NCBI GenBank assembly: GCA_038373865.1 | Contig: JAXGGA010002241.1 | Span: 62,001-126,000, forward strand | From: Uloborus plumipes | Taxonomy: Eukaryota; Arthropoda; Arachnida; Araneae; Uloboridae | Direction: 5' to 3' | DNA: 64,000 nucleotides | The notes under the pieces: generated by a model | What the model saw: the letters and a program-made list of their open reading frames with translations, nothing else | Told to the model about the DNA's origin: nothing | Database searches by the model: none | Made by a program: the position numbers and the translations under genes | In this document: one piece after another, positions 1 to 56,465 of the stretch | Layout: the number at the start of each line of letters is the position of its first letter | How positions within the stretch are numbered: position 1 is the stretch's first letter

Positions 1-744
1 AAGTGCCGTTTTCGTCATTTCATGCATGAAAAAGTTTCTGAAGGACTGACAGTGGGGTTCCAATTTTTTTTTTTCTCTTGCACCCAGATATAGATACTAG
101 AAGCACAGAAAAGAATAATATGATACAAGTCGTCCTTCATTATGAAAAAATTGCTTAAACTTGAGAAAAAATGAAAAAAAAATTTTTGGCATAAATTAAA
201 GCAATTATGAACATAGTCTTTTATGCAAGAACTGCAAGAGAAAAAATTGTATCCCCTCTAAATATATAATTTAAAATACATCGTAAAATGTCCAATTTAT
301 TTGTGACGTAGAAACATCTGAAAAAGTTATATTTAAAACGTTTTTTAGTGTTTCTGTTATCAAGGGCGAACTTGAGAAAAAATTAAAAATGGCCGTTTTC
401 ACTCCCCAAAAATAGCCTGTGGAACACTTAGTAAAAATTTGCAAATGCATGGGGGAAGAAGGTGTTACATTGCCCTTTAAAACGAAACAAAAACTGTCTT
501 GTTATTTCCAGGCATCAAAGAGATAAGGCCTTCTGAAAATTGAAAATTCATGCAAGATTGTTTTGGCATAAGTTAAAGCAATTATGAACATAAATAAAGT
601 CTTTTCACGCCAGAACTCTAAAAATATGTATCATCAAATATATTAATTCAAAATATATCGTAAGATGGTTGTAATTTATTTGTATAGTTGACACATCGGA
701 AAAAGTTGCACTTAAAACCAGTGATCCAAATGTCCACACATCAA

Positions 745-1258
745 TTAACCCATTAATGCCTAGCGTCCCTTTTTAGGGACGGTCCAAAAAAGAGTCTGAA
801 TTTCCCCAAAATGAACATTTCAACCAAATAATAATGTTCAATGAGTACGTTGCTATTGTTTCAATTCGTTATTAACAGATTGCAGCCCATAACCATTGTA
901 AAGTGTGTTCTGTAGCAGTTTTAATATGACCTTTATCAAAAATTACATCGTTCAATCTCAAGAAAAAAAAGCTAAGTTTTCAAAGTTATTCCCAGTTTAT
1001 GTTAATTGCTGATTTTATGTCTCCTTATGAAATGTCTTTTTAAATATTATATCGTAGGCAGAAAAAAAAATTTACTAAAAAAAGTATGTACCCTCTGAGG
1101 TCTATCGTAACTTTTAAAAAACGATTTTTCTTTCCTTAATAAAAAAATCATTTTTTACATGATATTTTTTAAATTATTTTTCCTGTCCATTAAACACTGT
1201 TTGTAACCAGTATACAAAACATCTTTGAAAAAAAAAATGTTAGGCATTAATGGGTTAA
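745..1258. mobile_element. piggyBac-like MITE, family A copy 1
   Basis: Bounded by TTAA on both sides (745-748 and 1255-1258), with inverted ends CCCATTAATGCCTA and its complement. TTAA duplication with CCC..GGG ends is the piggyBac hallmark. About 514 bp, no transposase. Other copies are at 14706-14934 and 59441-59961. Confidence 0.8.
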
Positions 1259-2005
1259 AATTGGTTTTAAAATTTAATTGCATGTCGCTAAGAAGTTTCT
1301 AGTTTTTCATTTACATTTGAATGAAATTACAATTTTTTTTTACAAAAATCCGAAATTTCAAAATCCTTTTCGAAACAGCTACAACTAAAAGGGATTTTTG
1401 CTAATTGATTATTTGTTAGAGTTTATCTTCATAATATTTAGTTGTACATCCATTACAAATTAAAAGAAAACTCTGATAACAGAAACACTAAAAAACGTTT
1501 TAAATATAACTTTTTCAGATGTTTCTACGTCACAAATAAATTAGACATTTTACGATGTATTTTAAATTATATATTTATAATACATGATATTTTTTAAATT
1601 ATTTTTCCTGTCCATTAAACACTGTTTGTAACCAGTATACAAAACATCTTTGAAAAAAAAAATGTCAGGCATTAATGGGTTAAAATTGGTTTTAAAATTT
1701 AATTGCATGTCGCTAAGTAGTTTCTAGTTTTACATTTACATTTGAATGAAATTACAATTTTTTTTTACAAAAATCCGAAATTTCAAAATCCTTTTCGAAA
1801 CAGCTACAACTAAAAGGGATTTTTGCTAATTGATTATTTGTTAGAGTTTATCTTCATAATATTTAGTTGTACATCCATTACAAATTAAAAGAAAACTCTG
1901 ATAACAGAAACACTAAAAAACGTTTTAAATATAACTTTTTCAGATGTTTCTACGTCACAAATAAATTAGACATTTTACGATGTATTTTAAATTATATATT
2001 TAGAG
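1156..2005. repeat. Two-copy tandem duplication, 425-bp period
   Basis: The segment from CATGATATTTTTTAAATTAT at 1158 repeats almost perfectly from 1583. Both units contain the right end of the piggyBac-like MITE and the same downstream block. The duplication therefore postdates the MITE insertion. Confidence 0.85.
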
Positions 2006-2610
2006 GAGATACAATGTTTTCTCTTGCAGTTCTTGCATAAAAAGACTATGTTCACAATTGCTTTAATTTATGCCAAAATTTTTTTTTTGCATAAATTTTC
2101 AATTGTCAGAGGGTTATATCTCTGGGGCTCTTTTATGCCTGGGAATAGCAAGACGGTTTTTGTTTTCTTTTAAAGTTCAAGGTAATATCTTCTTGCTCCA
2201 TGCATTTGCAAATTCTTACTACCTGTTCCATACGCCGTTTTTGGGGAGTGAAAAAGCATATTTTTCATTTTTTCTCATAGTTTCAAAGCTTATATCTCTC
2301 TAATGCCTTGGAATAACAAGACAGTTTTTGTTTCATTTTAAAGGGTAATGTAACACCTTCTTACTCCATGCATTTGTAAATTTTTACTACCTGTTCCCGA
2401 GACCGTTTTTGGGCAGTGAAAAATAACAATTTTCCTTTTTTCTCAAGTTTAAGCAATTTTTTCATAATGAAGAACTACTGGTATCATCTTATTATTTTTT
2501 GTGCTTCTAGTGTCTATAACTGGGTGCAGGAGAAAAAAAAATTGGAACCCCACTGTCAGTCCTTCATATACTTTTTCATGCTTGAAATGACGAAAACGGC
2601 ACTTTTTGAA

Positions 2611-3387
2611 CCGCGAATTGACCCGGGAAAATTTATATTTAGGCTTAACTTAAACCGTTTCTTTTCAAGCACAAATCAAAGTTCATTCTTTTAGCTTTAA
2701 AATAAGTCATGTTTGATCTTTCTACCATTTAAAAAAAAATTACCAGAGCTCTTAGAAAAAAGATCAAAAATGCCAAATTTTACTCATCGGCGGAGCAAAA
2801 AAGTGGCTATATCTCGAGAATAAAATTTTTTCGAGAAAAAAATAAAACTGTTCAAAGGTACAGAACATTGGTGCATATTACCTACCAAATATCATCAAAA
2901 TCAAAGATGGTGCGGCACGAAAATTTCTGAACATTTGTTGATTTTATATGGAATGACCCATATACATTTTAAAAGTTTTTACTATACTCTGTAGGAAAGC
3001 ATGAAAACATTTGTCTGGTGCATAAGAAACTCAAACATACTCATTATTTAAATAAAATATAACATTTTAATTCTTCTTTTCAAAATTGAAAACATATAAA
3101 AATCATACAGTTGATATCCAATTTACAATAAATGCTTAACATATAACCTCAACAAAATGGATAGAATAATAAAATACACAGATCTCAACTTGAGATTCCA
3201 TAAATGAAGATTCTTGTCTTAGAAAAATAAAGAGAGATTCTTTCTAGAGATTCATGACGAGATCTTTCTTCAAGTTGCCACTCGACCACAATGTCCACAG
3301 GTCAGTTTGATTTTGTGAGGGCAGTTCAAACATGCATTGTAGAGAGAAAAGAAGTTAAAGGAAACAATTTTCGAAAATTACCATATG
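2611..3387. other. No gene seen
   Basis: AT-rich DNA between repeats. I find no coding potential or structured repeat beyond short homopolymers. Confidence 0.5.
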
Positions 3388-3945
3388 CAGGGGTGATAGT
3401 GACTCAATATTAAAAACCCTGAAAGTGAAAGGTGAAATGTAATGAAGCCTGAAATTTTTCTAATGCTCTATGTTTCATTTGCAGGGATGCCCTTAATGTA
3501 GAGAAGGATAGCGCAGATTGCATCATAGAAATTTTTGGAGGGATGTTTTTGAAAAGGTCTTTTTTTTTTTTTTGGAGGGGCATTCACATTATTTGCAAAT
3601 GTTAATGGAATCAACATAAAATAGCAAATAGGAAGATAAATATTTCATACTCATTTAACTTGTTTAAGAAAATCAGGACTTCAAGCCTCAAAAATGTAAA
3701 AGGAAACTATTTAAGAATTGAAATTTCTGTCATGTAAAAGCCCGTAACCTAGATAGTGAAAAAAAAAAAAAAAATTCTACCTTATACAAAAATGAACATG
3801 TGTAATGTTCAGCTTGTTTTCTCGCTAAGGAGGAAAGGGCGAAAATGAACAAGAGTCAAATCATGGAAAAGCATTCTGTGAAACCCTGAATACTTATTTG
3901 GAAAACCCTGAAATCAGGGGTAGCCCCTGAAAACTACCACCCCTG
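3388..3945. mobile_element. hAT-like MITE (CAGGGGTG ends)
   Basis: Inverted ends CAGGGGTGATAGTG and CTACCACCCCTG are flanked by the direct repeat CATATG (3382-3387 and 3946-3951). About 558 bp, non-coding. Its inner 'accctgaaa' motifs and ends resemble the element at 12600-13257. Confidence 0.65.
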
Positions 3946-4174
3946 CATATGGCACAAATCTTCATATATATCAAGAGTCAAAGAGCAAGCAATGTCAAAA
4001 AAAACAACAACAATTTTAAGACGTCTGGCTCTTTAATATATCTTTCCCTGTGCTCTTCCGAGCAGCATGTGGTGTGTCTGGCGGCAAAAAGTGGTTGCGT
4101 TTTTCACTGCGCATCACATTTTGCTGGAAAAATAGTGATTTTATAACCATTTTGGGGCAATTTAACATCAGATC

Positions 4175-4652
4175 CAGGGGTGCCCACAGGGGGGGGGGGG
4201 GATTATGGCGCAAGTTGCGCCCATCAAAATTCTTGGGGGGGGGGGGGGATTTTGTTTGAACTAATTTATTTATTTATTTAAATATTTATTAATTTATTTT
4301 TTGGATTTTTTATAATAAAAATTATTTATTAATTATTTTTTAAATAAATTATTTCATTTTATTTCTTTATTATTTATTTATTTATTTTGCGTGCGTGTTG
4401 TGTGTGTTTATTAATGTCTGGAAATTGAAAAAAAAAAACGTTTCTATTCTGCGCATAATTCGAATTTTTACAAAATTGAATAATATATAAAAAAAATAAT
4501 AGTTATAATTAAAATAAATACATAAATAAATATTTAAAAAAATAAATGAAATAAAAAGAGGGGTAGAAAATAAAAAACCCAAGAGGGTTGGTTGTGAAAA
4601 AATTTTGGGGGGGGGGGGGGGGATTTGAGCTTGAGGGGGATGGGCACCCCTG
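4175..4652. mobile_element. hAT-like MITE with poly-G tracts
   Basis: Ends CAGGGGTGCCCAC and GGGCACCCCTG are flanked by 8-bp repeats ATCAGATC (4167-4174) and GTCAGATC (4653-4660). The interior has G homopolymers of 11 to 15 bases and ATTT microsatellite DNA arranged as an imperfect inverted repeat. Confidence 0.75.
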
Positions 4653-4945
4653 GTCAGATCAATCCTGGGAAAAAAAGTTTTTGATCTTACCATTTAAGAT
4701 TTTAACAAAAATCGACTGCAGGACGCATACGACAAGACAAGCAATCTTGCCAAGTTTTAGGTTCTTACTTTAAAAATGGTAGGAAATACAAAGCTGCTAA
4801 AAAAAAAAAAAAAAAGGAAAAAAAAGGAAAAGTTTTTACACGCAACTGCTTTTCTAATTATAGTAGAATAGAAATTCAAAAACCATTGTGAAGGAGAGAA
4901 ATAGTGCTTTCCGTCGATATATTACATAGCATACTTACGAGAGGT

Positions 4946-5185
4946 TTAACCTTTAGGAACGGGGCAGTACACATGTTGTACCATAAATCTTTTTTTTTTT
5001 TAGAGGAGTGGTTGAAATTTTCACTCGAACCCTTTGGAGCCGGGGATTTTTTCAAGGTTTCGTACGTCTGGTACGACAGTTCATACCTTCTCTTTTCAAT
5101 TGAAAAGAAATCTGTGCTTCAACTGTCGTACTACCCGGGTCGAAAGAAAAATTTCTATATGAACAGCCCGGATCCAAAAGGTTAA
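4946..5185. mobile_element. TTAA-flanked MITE, family B copy 1
   Basis: 240 bp bounded by TTAA (4946-4949 and 5182-5185), with ends CCTTTAGGAACGGGGC and CCCGGATCCAAAAGG. Internally palindromic around GTACGACAGTT. The same family is at 8933-9155, 10800-11039 and 23779-26541. Confidence 0.75.
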
Positions 5186-5847
5186 GCTTCTCATTGCTGC
5201 AAATGTTTAAAAAATCACTATTTTTCCAGCAAAAATGTGACATGTAGTGAAAAGGGCAACTGCTCTAGGTCACCAGACACCCGACATGCTGCTCGGAAGA
5301 GCACAGGGAAAGATACATTAAAGAGCCAGACTTCTTAAAATAGTCATTTGAAACGTTGCTAGCTCTTAAGACTATTGTTTGAGCAAAAATCAATATCAAT
5401 AGCAAGCAGTAGGATGGGAATCACATGTTTTAATTAAAGAGATTTTAATGTGTAAAAAAAACATCCTCAAAACACATTAAAGGATTCTGAAAAAAGTTAT
5501 AACATAAAAACAGTTATATTCCATGTAATCTATTTCAAAACTAGTTTTTTTTTGTATTGTAGGGCAATTCTATTTGGAAAAAAAGCACCGAATGCTGCAC
5601 AAAATAGTGTGCAGACGCTCTAAATATGTTAGGTTCTTGTTTGCTTGCATGAAATTTGGAAGAACATGAACTAAACGCCTATAAAATACCGTTAAATTTC
5701 GAAGGTTTCCAGAAGCAGTATTTATGATGGGATCTTGGCTCTGTAACGTAACTCAAGAGATACATCCGTTACTAAGAAAATACTATTATTCAGTAGTTTT
5801 ATCTAGAAATCTTCAACATTTTTACTGCATTATATGGTGGTAAAGAC

Positions 5848-6570
5848 TAGGGATGCACCGATAAGCAAATTGGCCGATTACCGATTACCGATTAATCGGC
5901 TGAGCCGATTAATGATAAGGATAATTGTTTTTCTACTACCAATTTTACCATCACTGTTTTTTATCTCTGATACAATTCCAAGTTTAGAAATAGTAAGTAA
6001 TTTATTTGTAGGAGAAGATTTTTTTTCCATTTTCCTAGTTTTCACAAAATAATTTCAATATTTTATCAAATTTCTTAGAACCAATTTTCATATTAGTGTC
6101 AATAATGCTCTTAACACATTGTTAGTTATGTTAATTGGAAATAAAAATTTATAAAAAAAGGCGGGGGGGGGGGGAGTGTGTGGTGAACACTCCAATTTAG
6201 GAATACTTTTAATTCCCATATTTTAGTAATTAGTAGCAATTTAATTCAATAATTTTATTCTTTGAAAATTAGAAGTTATCTGAAAGCACTAAGGAGAAAA
6301 CTATCGCCACATAAAAAATGTTGCATCATTGTCTATGTATATATTTATTCAAAGTAGGAGAATTATTTAAAAAAAAACTTTATATCAAGTGTGAGGATTA
6401 TTATTACTGTTAATAAAATTTTTCATCCTAGTTTCCTAGTGAAAGTATACTTTAAAGGTTAATATCTGAAAAATATTTTTCAGCCGATTAATTTTGCCGA
6501 TTATTAATAATCGGCAAAGTGGCCGATTATGGCCGATTAATCGGTACTACAGATTAATCAGTGCATCCCT
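5848..6570. mobile_element. hAT-like MITE (TAGGGATGCACCG), copy 1
   Basis: Ends TAGGGATGCACCGAT and GTGCATCCCTA are flanked by 8-bp repeats GTAAAGAC (5840-5847) and GTTAAGAC (6571-6578). Subterminal CCGATTA and AATCGGC motifs repeat many times and are candidate transposase sites. Non-coding, about 723 bp. Confidence 0.85.
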
Positions 6571-7030
6571 AGTTAAGACCATGTTTCTCATTAAGTTCAT
6601 GAAATAAAACAAAAATTTAGAATATATTCCTAGCCTTTGCAAGCCGTTTTGTGAAAAACGGAGACGTCGGTTACCATAGAATTGCCCTGAAGATTTCCAA
6701 AGGGGACTCTTACCTCTCTCTTTTTGACTGACACACCCAAAATAGATGTATAGTAGACTGACCAATGAATAAACACTTAAGCCAAATTTCATTTTCAAAA
6801 ATTCATAGCATCGTTAAAAATTGTTGCATTTGCCACATGGCTGTAGAAACACTGTAATTGTTTTTTTTAAATATGGCACGAATTTTTAGGGTTCTGAATC
6901 AGGTTTTTTTTGCGGGGAGGGGGGGGTGAAAAAAGTTGCCAGACCCAGTGAATGAACACCCCAAATAAAAGACAAATGCATCATTTTCTTGATATTTTCT
7001 TCTTGGAAAGGTATAGAAGGAAGTTACTAC

Positions 7031-7759
7031 CAGGGCTGCGGAGTCGGAGGAAAAATGGTCGGCTTCAACTCCGACATTTTAAAACTTCCGACTCCTGCTT
7101 TTTTTTATTTTTTTTTTTTACCCAAATGTGAAGAGGGAAAAACCCTAAACAAAGGTTGAAATATTAAGTCCATTTTTAAAAGTTTCATTTTTATTCATGG
7201 TCGTAGCCAGGACTCACTTTAGGGGAGGGGGTAGCAAGCTGGGGTATCCCAGTTGGAGGTCATGGGAGGTCATTGTGACCTCTCAAAAAGTTCAATTTTC
7301 TCAAGAATTCTCGCAGGTAATTTCACCACATTTACCTCAATTCTCGGAGGTCACTGTGACCTCCCAAAAAGTCCATTTTCTCCAGAGCAAAAGACAAGTG
7401 CCGCTCTTGTCATTTGACTCCGTACAAAACTAATCCTTTTCTTGTTAAATGGCCAGACTTTATTTTAACACATTGCATTTTTGCTGCAAATATTTTTTAT
7501 TCACTTGCATAAGCCCAAACATAGCAATTCGTTTCACAAAGCAGACCCGCCGTTTTGAAGCCCTTTTTAATGATCCTAGATGCTTAGGAATTGGATATTG
7601 GACGCTGAAAATTTGTATCTGTTAGTTTCAAAGATATGTTTCCACCTCCATAAAATTTCATCCAAATCGGAGGTGGTCGGAGTCGGAGTCGACATGTTTT
7701 TCAGTCCGACTCCGACTCCTTTGGTTCAAAATCAATTCGACTCCGACTCTGCAGCCCTG
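7031..7759. mobile_element. hAT-like MITE (CAGGGCTGCGGAGTCGGAG), copy 1
   Basis: Ends CAGGGCTGCGGAGTCGGAG and GACTCTGCAGCCCTG are flanked by a perfect 8-bp duplication GTTACTAC (7023-7030 and 7760-7767). Subterminal GGAGTC hexamers repeat. It lies 201 nt past the PCCB stop codon. The second copy is at 46107-46885. Confidence 0.9.
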
Positions 7760-7960
7760 GTTACTACTGCCTGTTTATCTAAGAAAAATGCTTTTAAAAA
7801 GTTTTTTTCCAATAAAATTATGAGGTGTTCATTCACTGGAAGTGTTGATTCACTGGTCGGTATACCCTATATAGGAAGACTCGATTTCAGTAAGTGCATT
7901 AAACTTGGCAACATTGTTTTTTAACAGTTCACGCCGAACCCATCCAAAGACCAGGGCAGA

Positions 7961-52376
<44,416 letters not shown>

Positions 52377-52639
52377 ATTGACCGTAACGGAATCAAACAC
52401 AAGGTCAAGCAAACAAACTGAGAATAATAAGACTGTATACTACAGCAGAATGAGCTTTTTAAAATCCAGATCTAAATTCACATCTCAAATTTAGAAGGCC
52501 ACGCAGCCTTTTAATGAACGCGACTCATAAGAAGGAATGTAATGTAAACAATGATACTCGGTTACAGTGAATGGAGTTCAGTGTAGCAAGCTCATGTTCG
52601 ATTAGAGCTACCGATTGATGACCAGCAACTCGCAAATCT

Positions 52640-52940
52640 AGAGCTGCTTTATAGATAGGCCGACGCATCAAGATTAATAAGTTTCACCACTTTGGATCCA
52701 ATTCCTTAACTTTTACTTTCAACTTTTCATTGTTGCGGAGTTGGGTTACCAGAAAAAAGTTTTGGCGTATTGCTAATCTTTGCCAAATCCACGTGCCGCT
52801 AATAATTGCTCACAGTGAAAAATTACCAAAACGCGATTACTGGCCAAAAAAGACAATCACTCAAACACACAAACACGAGCTGGATCCAAAGTAGTGAAAC
52901 TTAATCTTGATGCGCCGGCTGGTCTATATAGGGGCCTTAC
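52640..52940. repeat. Inverted repeat upstream of PCCB
   Basis: CGCATCAAGATTAATAAGTT at about 52663 and its complement near 52890-52912 belong to arms of about 60 bp sharing GTGAAACTTAATCTTGATGC and CTTTGGATCC. The centre is about 150 bp. A small MITE is likely. It is the nearest recognisable repeat upstream of the PCCB start. Confidence 0.7.
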
Positions 52941-54011
52941 GCAAATGCAGAGCTCGAATACGCCACCTTGCAGGATTTACAAAAATTCCTTCTAGAGGTA
53001 ATGCAGTGCATTCCACGTGTACTTTTTTGGGTTTTGGTGTGTCAAAACAAGTTGATCTTGATCAAAACTTCGTCAAGACTTACAAAACATCAATTCAAAA
53101 GAATAAAGAACAAAAAGTTCATACATACGATCAAATTATCAATTCGTCTTAAAAGCAATAAAAATGAAACGGTATGCGTATGTTTTATCTCTCACCGACA
53201 GTGGCTGAAGCACCCCCTATAGTTCGTAGTAGCGAACAGGCTCTGAGCCCAACAGGGCTGGTTCTAGTTAAATTATATAGACCCCAAATCAAATATGGCA
53301 CTTTTAAAGCTTATCTACTCCCTCCCTCCCTTACCGCCTCTTCCGGTAAACTATTCCAAAGTCCCACTAACCTGCTAAAACACTTTTCCACTCATACAGT
53401 GTAATTTGTTGACTGTATCAGTTTATTTTTCTAATAAATAAACAACCTAAAGATTTTTTTGCCAAGTTTGGTGTATCTAAATCCACATAATATTTCTGAA
53501 GTCTTGGAAAAATGTTTATTTCAAACCATAAAGCAGTTGCTTATTACTAAACACAGCGTTCGGTTCAAATTTTTATCGCAAAGCGCAAACGTTTCCATAC
53601 ATGTACGTGGAACTTAATTTATGAATAAAAGAATATATTGCGAACCGATGCGGAATTACCTTACAGAGATTCATGTTACAAATATCGACAAATTTAATTG
53701 GAATTTTGTCAAATACCGCCCTGCTGATACCGAATTCAGCATCTTAGTATTTTTCTCCATCTTTGTTGTATCTTTCTTTGTTTCGTAAAACATTTTACGA
53801 TTATATCACTCAGTTGTCGCCAATTTATGATATTAGTCTGCACTGAAATTAAAATTGATTAGTCAAAAAAAGAAAAAGTAAAAAGCACGTTTGGAACATC
53901 GGATTGCAGCTAAGAAAATATCCGCATGACTACAAACAGCATAAATGGTACGAATGAGTTACTTATCGAAGTTTCACTGTATATTATTTGTGCATTTCAT
54001 CGTTACAATTA
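52941..54011. other. Intergenic DNA, no gene recognised
   Basis: Several short overlapping frames (52907-53404) have no recognisable protein motif. The segment around 53190-53280 is somewhat GC-richer and may be a repeat fragment. Confidence 0.4.
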
Positions 54012-55125
54012 GGGTCAGGTGAGGGAAAGTGGGTCTATGGGGGAAAGTGGGGCTATTTTGAAAAACACCCATTTTCTCTTTTCTAATTTGAATATTTTGT
54101 TAATCCTTTTTTAATGACATAAATTGAGATGCTAGCGAATACTTTTATGTTAGTTTTAGAACGTTCTAAGCAAATTAAATACTTACAAAGCATTTTTTTA
54201 TGCTCATTGAATGTGATATGTACGAGTTAGGTGTTTATTGACTTTCCTCTAGAATCATTATTCATTGGCAAATGCTACTAATTTTGGTATAGACTTGTAC
54301 TAGAACATCTAAGGATCAGCTCTATGTAACAAAATAAAAAATAAGTTTATAATACTATTTATTATGAGGTGTTTTCTGAGGTGGGGTAAAGTGGGTCTAT
54401 GACCAAACTTTCCTGAGGGTTTACAATTACGTCACACATTAAGTAAATTGGTGCTTTTTTAATGATTTTATGTCCTTATTTTTTATTATTTTGCTAAAAT
54501 TGGCTCTTATGCTGTTAATTTGCATGCTAAATTTTACTTGCTTGCTGTTTTTCCTGCTTTACTATTAGTTTAACATGGGAGTCTATGGGCTTGGCGAGAA
54601 ATTGACAAGCTATCGCCAAGTTGGCATCACTTCACCAAATGTCGCCAAGCTTGGCGACATTTGGCGCGTTTTCGAACACATTAGAATTCTAGAATTTTTC
54701 AGTATTGTGAATGAAGGTAAAAAAATAAAACTGACGACATTGTTTCATTCATTACATAACATCTAAAAAAAGTATTTTCAGAGCATTTGTACCTTTAAAT
54801 GAAATTAAGGCATTTTAATTTCATTGTATACTTATGTCAAAATCAATATTTACACATTTTTATTTAGATATACACTAATTTCTGAACTAGCCCCACTTTC
54901 CCCCACCATGGGGGAAAGTGGGGCTATCAACACATGATGTTTTAATTATTTTAGTGAGAGAAAATAATCTAACAAAATAAAATGGTTCTGCCTCATACTT
55001 AATCTATATGAACCCAATGTATATAAAATGCATCAAAAGTTTCCTTAAGATAAACTTAATCATGTGAATTTGAGACCGTTTCTAAAAAAAGCTCGATTTT
55101 AGCCCCACTTTCCCCCACCTGACCC
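54012..55125. mobile_element. TA-flanked MITE (GGGTCAGGTG..AAAGTGGG ends)
   Basis: TA then GGGTCAGGTGAGGGAAAGTG; the inverted end CTTTCCCCCACCTGACCC is followed by TA. The motif GGGGGAAAGTGGGGCTAT recurs at both ends and as a palindrome at about 54893-54930, and a variant is at 54380. A CGCCAAG/CTTGGCG cluster is at 54580-54668. About 1.1 kb, non-coding. Confidence 0.85.
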
Positions 55126-55845
55126 TACTGTCTATATTGGGGAGCTCCAAAACGATGCCAACATCCTTCTCATAAAAAAGATAACTGGGTCATTTTCATT
55201 TTTCGGTGCCATTTTGCTGTCCGTCAAAAAAATATTTTTAAAAAAAATTTTGAGCAACTTTAAATAAATTTACTTTTTGGTATCTTTATTAGCAGACAAT
55301 TTCCAATACAGGAATAATAATTTTTAATAATATTTTTTGTTAGGAAAATGGGTTTTTTAGGAATGAGCTGAAGAGAAACGAAAAATACAGCTATCCAAAA
55401 AATAAAGACTGAAGTTGAACAACAAGAATTTGAATTTAGTAGTCAAATTTTCCACTCTGTCATATTTTGCAATCATGCTTCATACTTAAAATTACATTCT
55501 AATAAAGTTAATTTAAATAAAAGTGAAAATTTTAATTTTTTAATTAATATCATAGAGTTGTCCAGAAATTAATGTCATGTCAATTACCATACACATTTTT
55601 ACAATTTTTAAACCACGTGCATTGAATTCTGGAATGACAACACTTCTATAGTACTGAAGCACATGGAAACAAGAAATAGCAACAGTCATTTTGAATGTTC
55701 AGTTTTCTTTAAAGGAAGCAGAAGTCTTTTATTAGTAAATATATTTTTATTGTGTCATGTCTGTTACCTTAATTACTTGCATAAAATAATTTTTTTTATA
55801 AATTATTTCAGCTAGATAATTTAGTTTAGTGGGAATGTACTCTAA
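55126..55845. other. Intergenic AT-rich DNA, no gene recognised
   Basis: No coding signal. One copy of TGTCATGTCTGTTACC occurs at about 55755, the same motif that clusters at 56217-56298. Confidence 0.5.
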
Positions 55846-56151
55846 GGCAGGAATTCAAGTGAAACAGGCGATCGCAAATTACAATCGCTACTGGAAATGA
55901 ATTACATTAGAACGTTTCTTGATAAAAACATCGTGACGTCAGCGTGACGTTTGCCTATGAAAAACGAGCTAATAGATAAAACGTCACAGCCTACTTGGCG
56001 AATAAGAGGAGATTGCTGACTGCTTGTGAGCTCTTATTGACTCCACCCGTAATGACGTCAGTGCCAAGTTAAGTTGATGATAATGTAATTCACTTCCAGT
56101 AGCGATTGTAATTCGAAGCGATTGCAATGGTGTTTCACTTGAATGCCTGCC
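55846..56151. mobile_element. Harbinger-like MITE with TAA duplication
   Basis: Ends GGCAGGAATTCAAGTGAAAC and its near complement ending GCCTGCC are flanked by TAA (55843-55845 and 56152-56154). Arms of about 65 bp include 'ttacaatcgctactggaaatgaatt'. Three-base TAA targets are typical of PIF/Harbinger. Non-coding, 306 bp. Confidence 0.8.
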
Positions 56152-56216
56152 TAAATCAAGTAGCATTTTTAATAATTTTGTAGAATTTTTTGCCCCCACA
56201 ATTTTTTTTTTCTTAA

Positions 56217-56298
56217 AATGTCATGTCTGTTACTTGTCATGTCTGTTACCATATTTAGTAACAGACATGACAAATCAGGTAACAGACCTGACATGCTA
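56217..56298. repeat. TGTCATGTCTGTTAC palindrome cluster
   Basis: Two direct copies of TGTCATGTCTGTTAC are followed by two inverted copies (GTAACAGACATGACA and a variant), forming a near-perfect hairpin. Possibly the end of a TA-type MITE whose other end I could not find. Confidence 0.65.
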
Positions 56299-56309
56299 TT
56301 TTTACGCTC

Positions 56310-56465
56310 GCTATAACGACCACACGTTATAAAGACCATCCTAATATAACGACCGGTGATAAAACCCCCGACTGTATCTCAATATACTCTATGTTCTGCC
56401 TCTTATAGCGACCACTCGTTATAAAGGACGGAGACGGTCGTTATATCGAGAGTCGACTGTATAGA
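56310..56465. mobile_element. Degenerate MITE end with CGTTATA motifs
   Basis: Repeated 'ataacgaccac' and 'cgttataaaggac' motifs lead to the end TATCGAGAGTCGACTGTA, the usual look of pogo/Tigger-like ends. The left boundary is not clear. Confidence 0.5.

Larger units (their letters stand above)
1..2610. repeat. Complex inverted repeat, cut by the left window edge
   Basis: The first 180 bases return as a diverged reverse complement at about 2440-2605; for example AAGTGCCGTTTTCGTCATTT at 1 pairs with the segment ending at 2605. Bases 180-375 pair with about 1880-2070, and 380-520 with about 2256-2430. A second copy of the last block lies at 2090-2250. A piggyBac-like MITE (745-1258) and a tandem duplication (1156-2005) sit between the arms. 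No coding potential was seen. Probably a long-TIR or foldback transposon relic extending left of the window. Confidence 0.7.
3976..5372. mobile_element. TA-flanked 'GTCTAAGAG' element, copy 1, with nested MITEs
   Basis: The left arm (3976-4174) and right arm (4660-5372) belong to a roughly 0.6-1 kb family with ends GTCTAAGAGCTAGCAAC. Its internal marker, GACGTCTGGCTCTTTAAT, is repeated throughout the window. This copy is broken by a hAT-like MITE at 4175-4652 and a TTAA MITE at 4946-5185. Non-coding. Confidence 0.7.

Noticed and set aside
7197..7433. 78-residue frame shared with 46457-46690
   Set aside because: It is shared because both are copies of one MITE; only two copies are visible here, and no protein motif is seen.
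52377..52412. Upstream extension of PCCB exon 1
   Set aside because: The frame is open, but it begins at TTG (52412); the first ATG is at 52376 and gives a good presequence.
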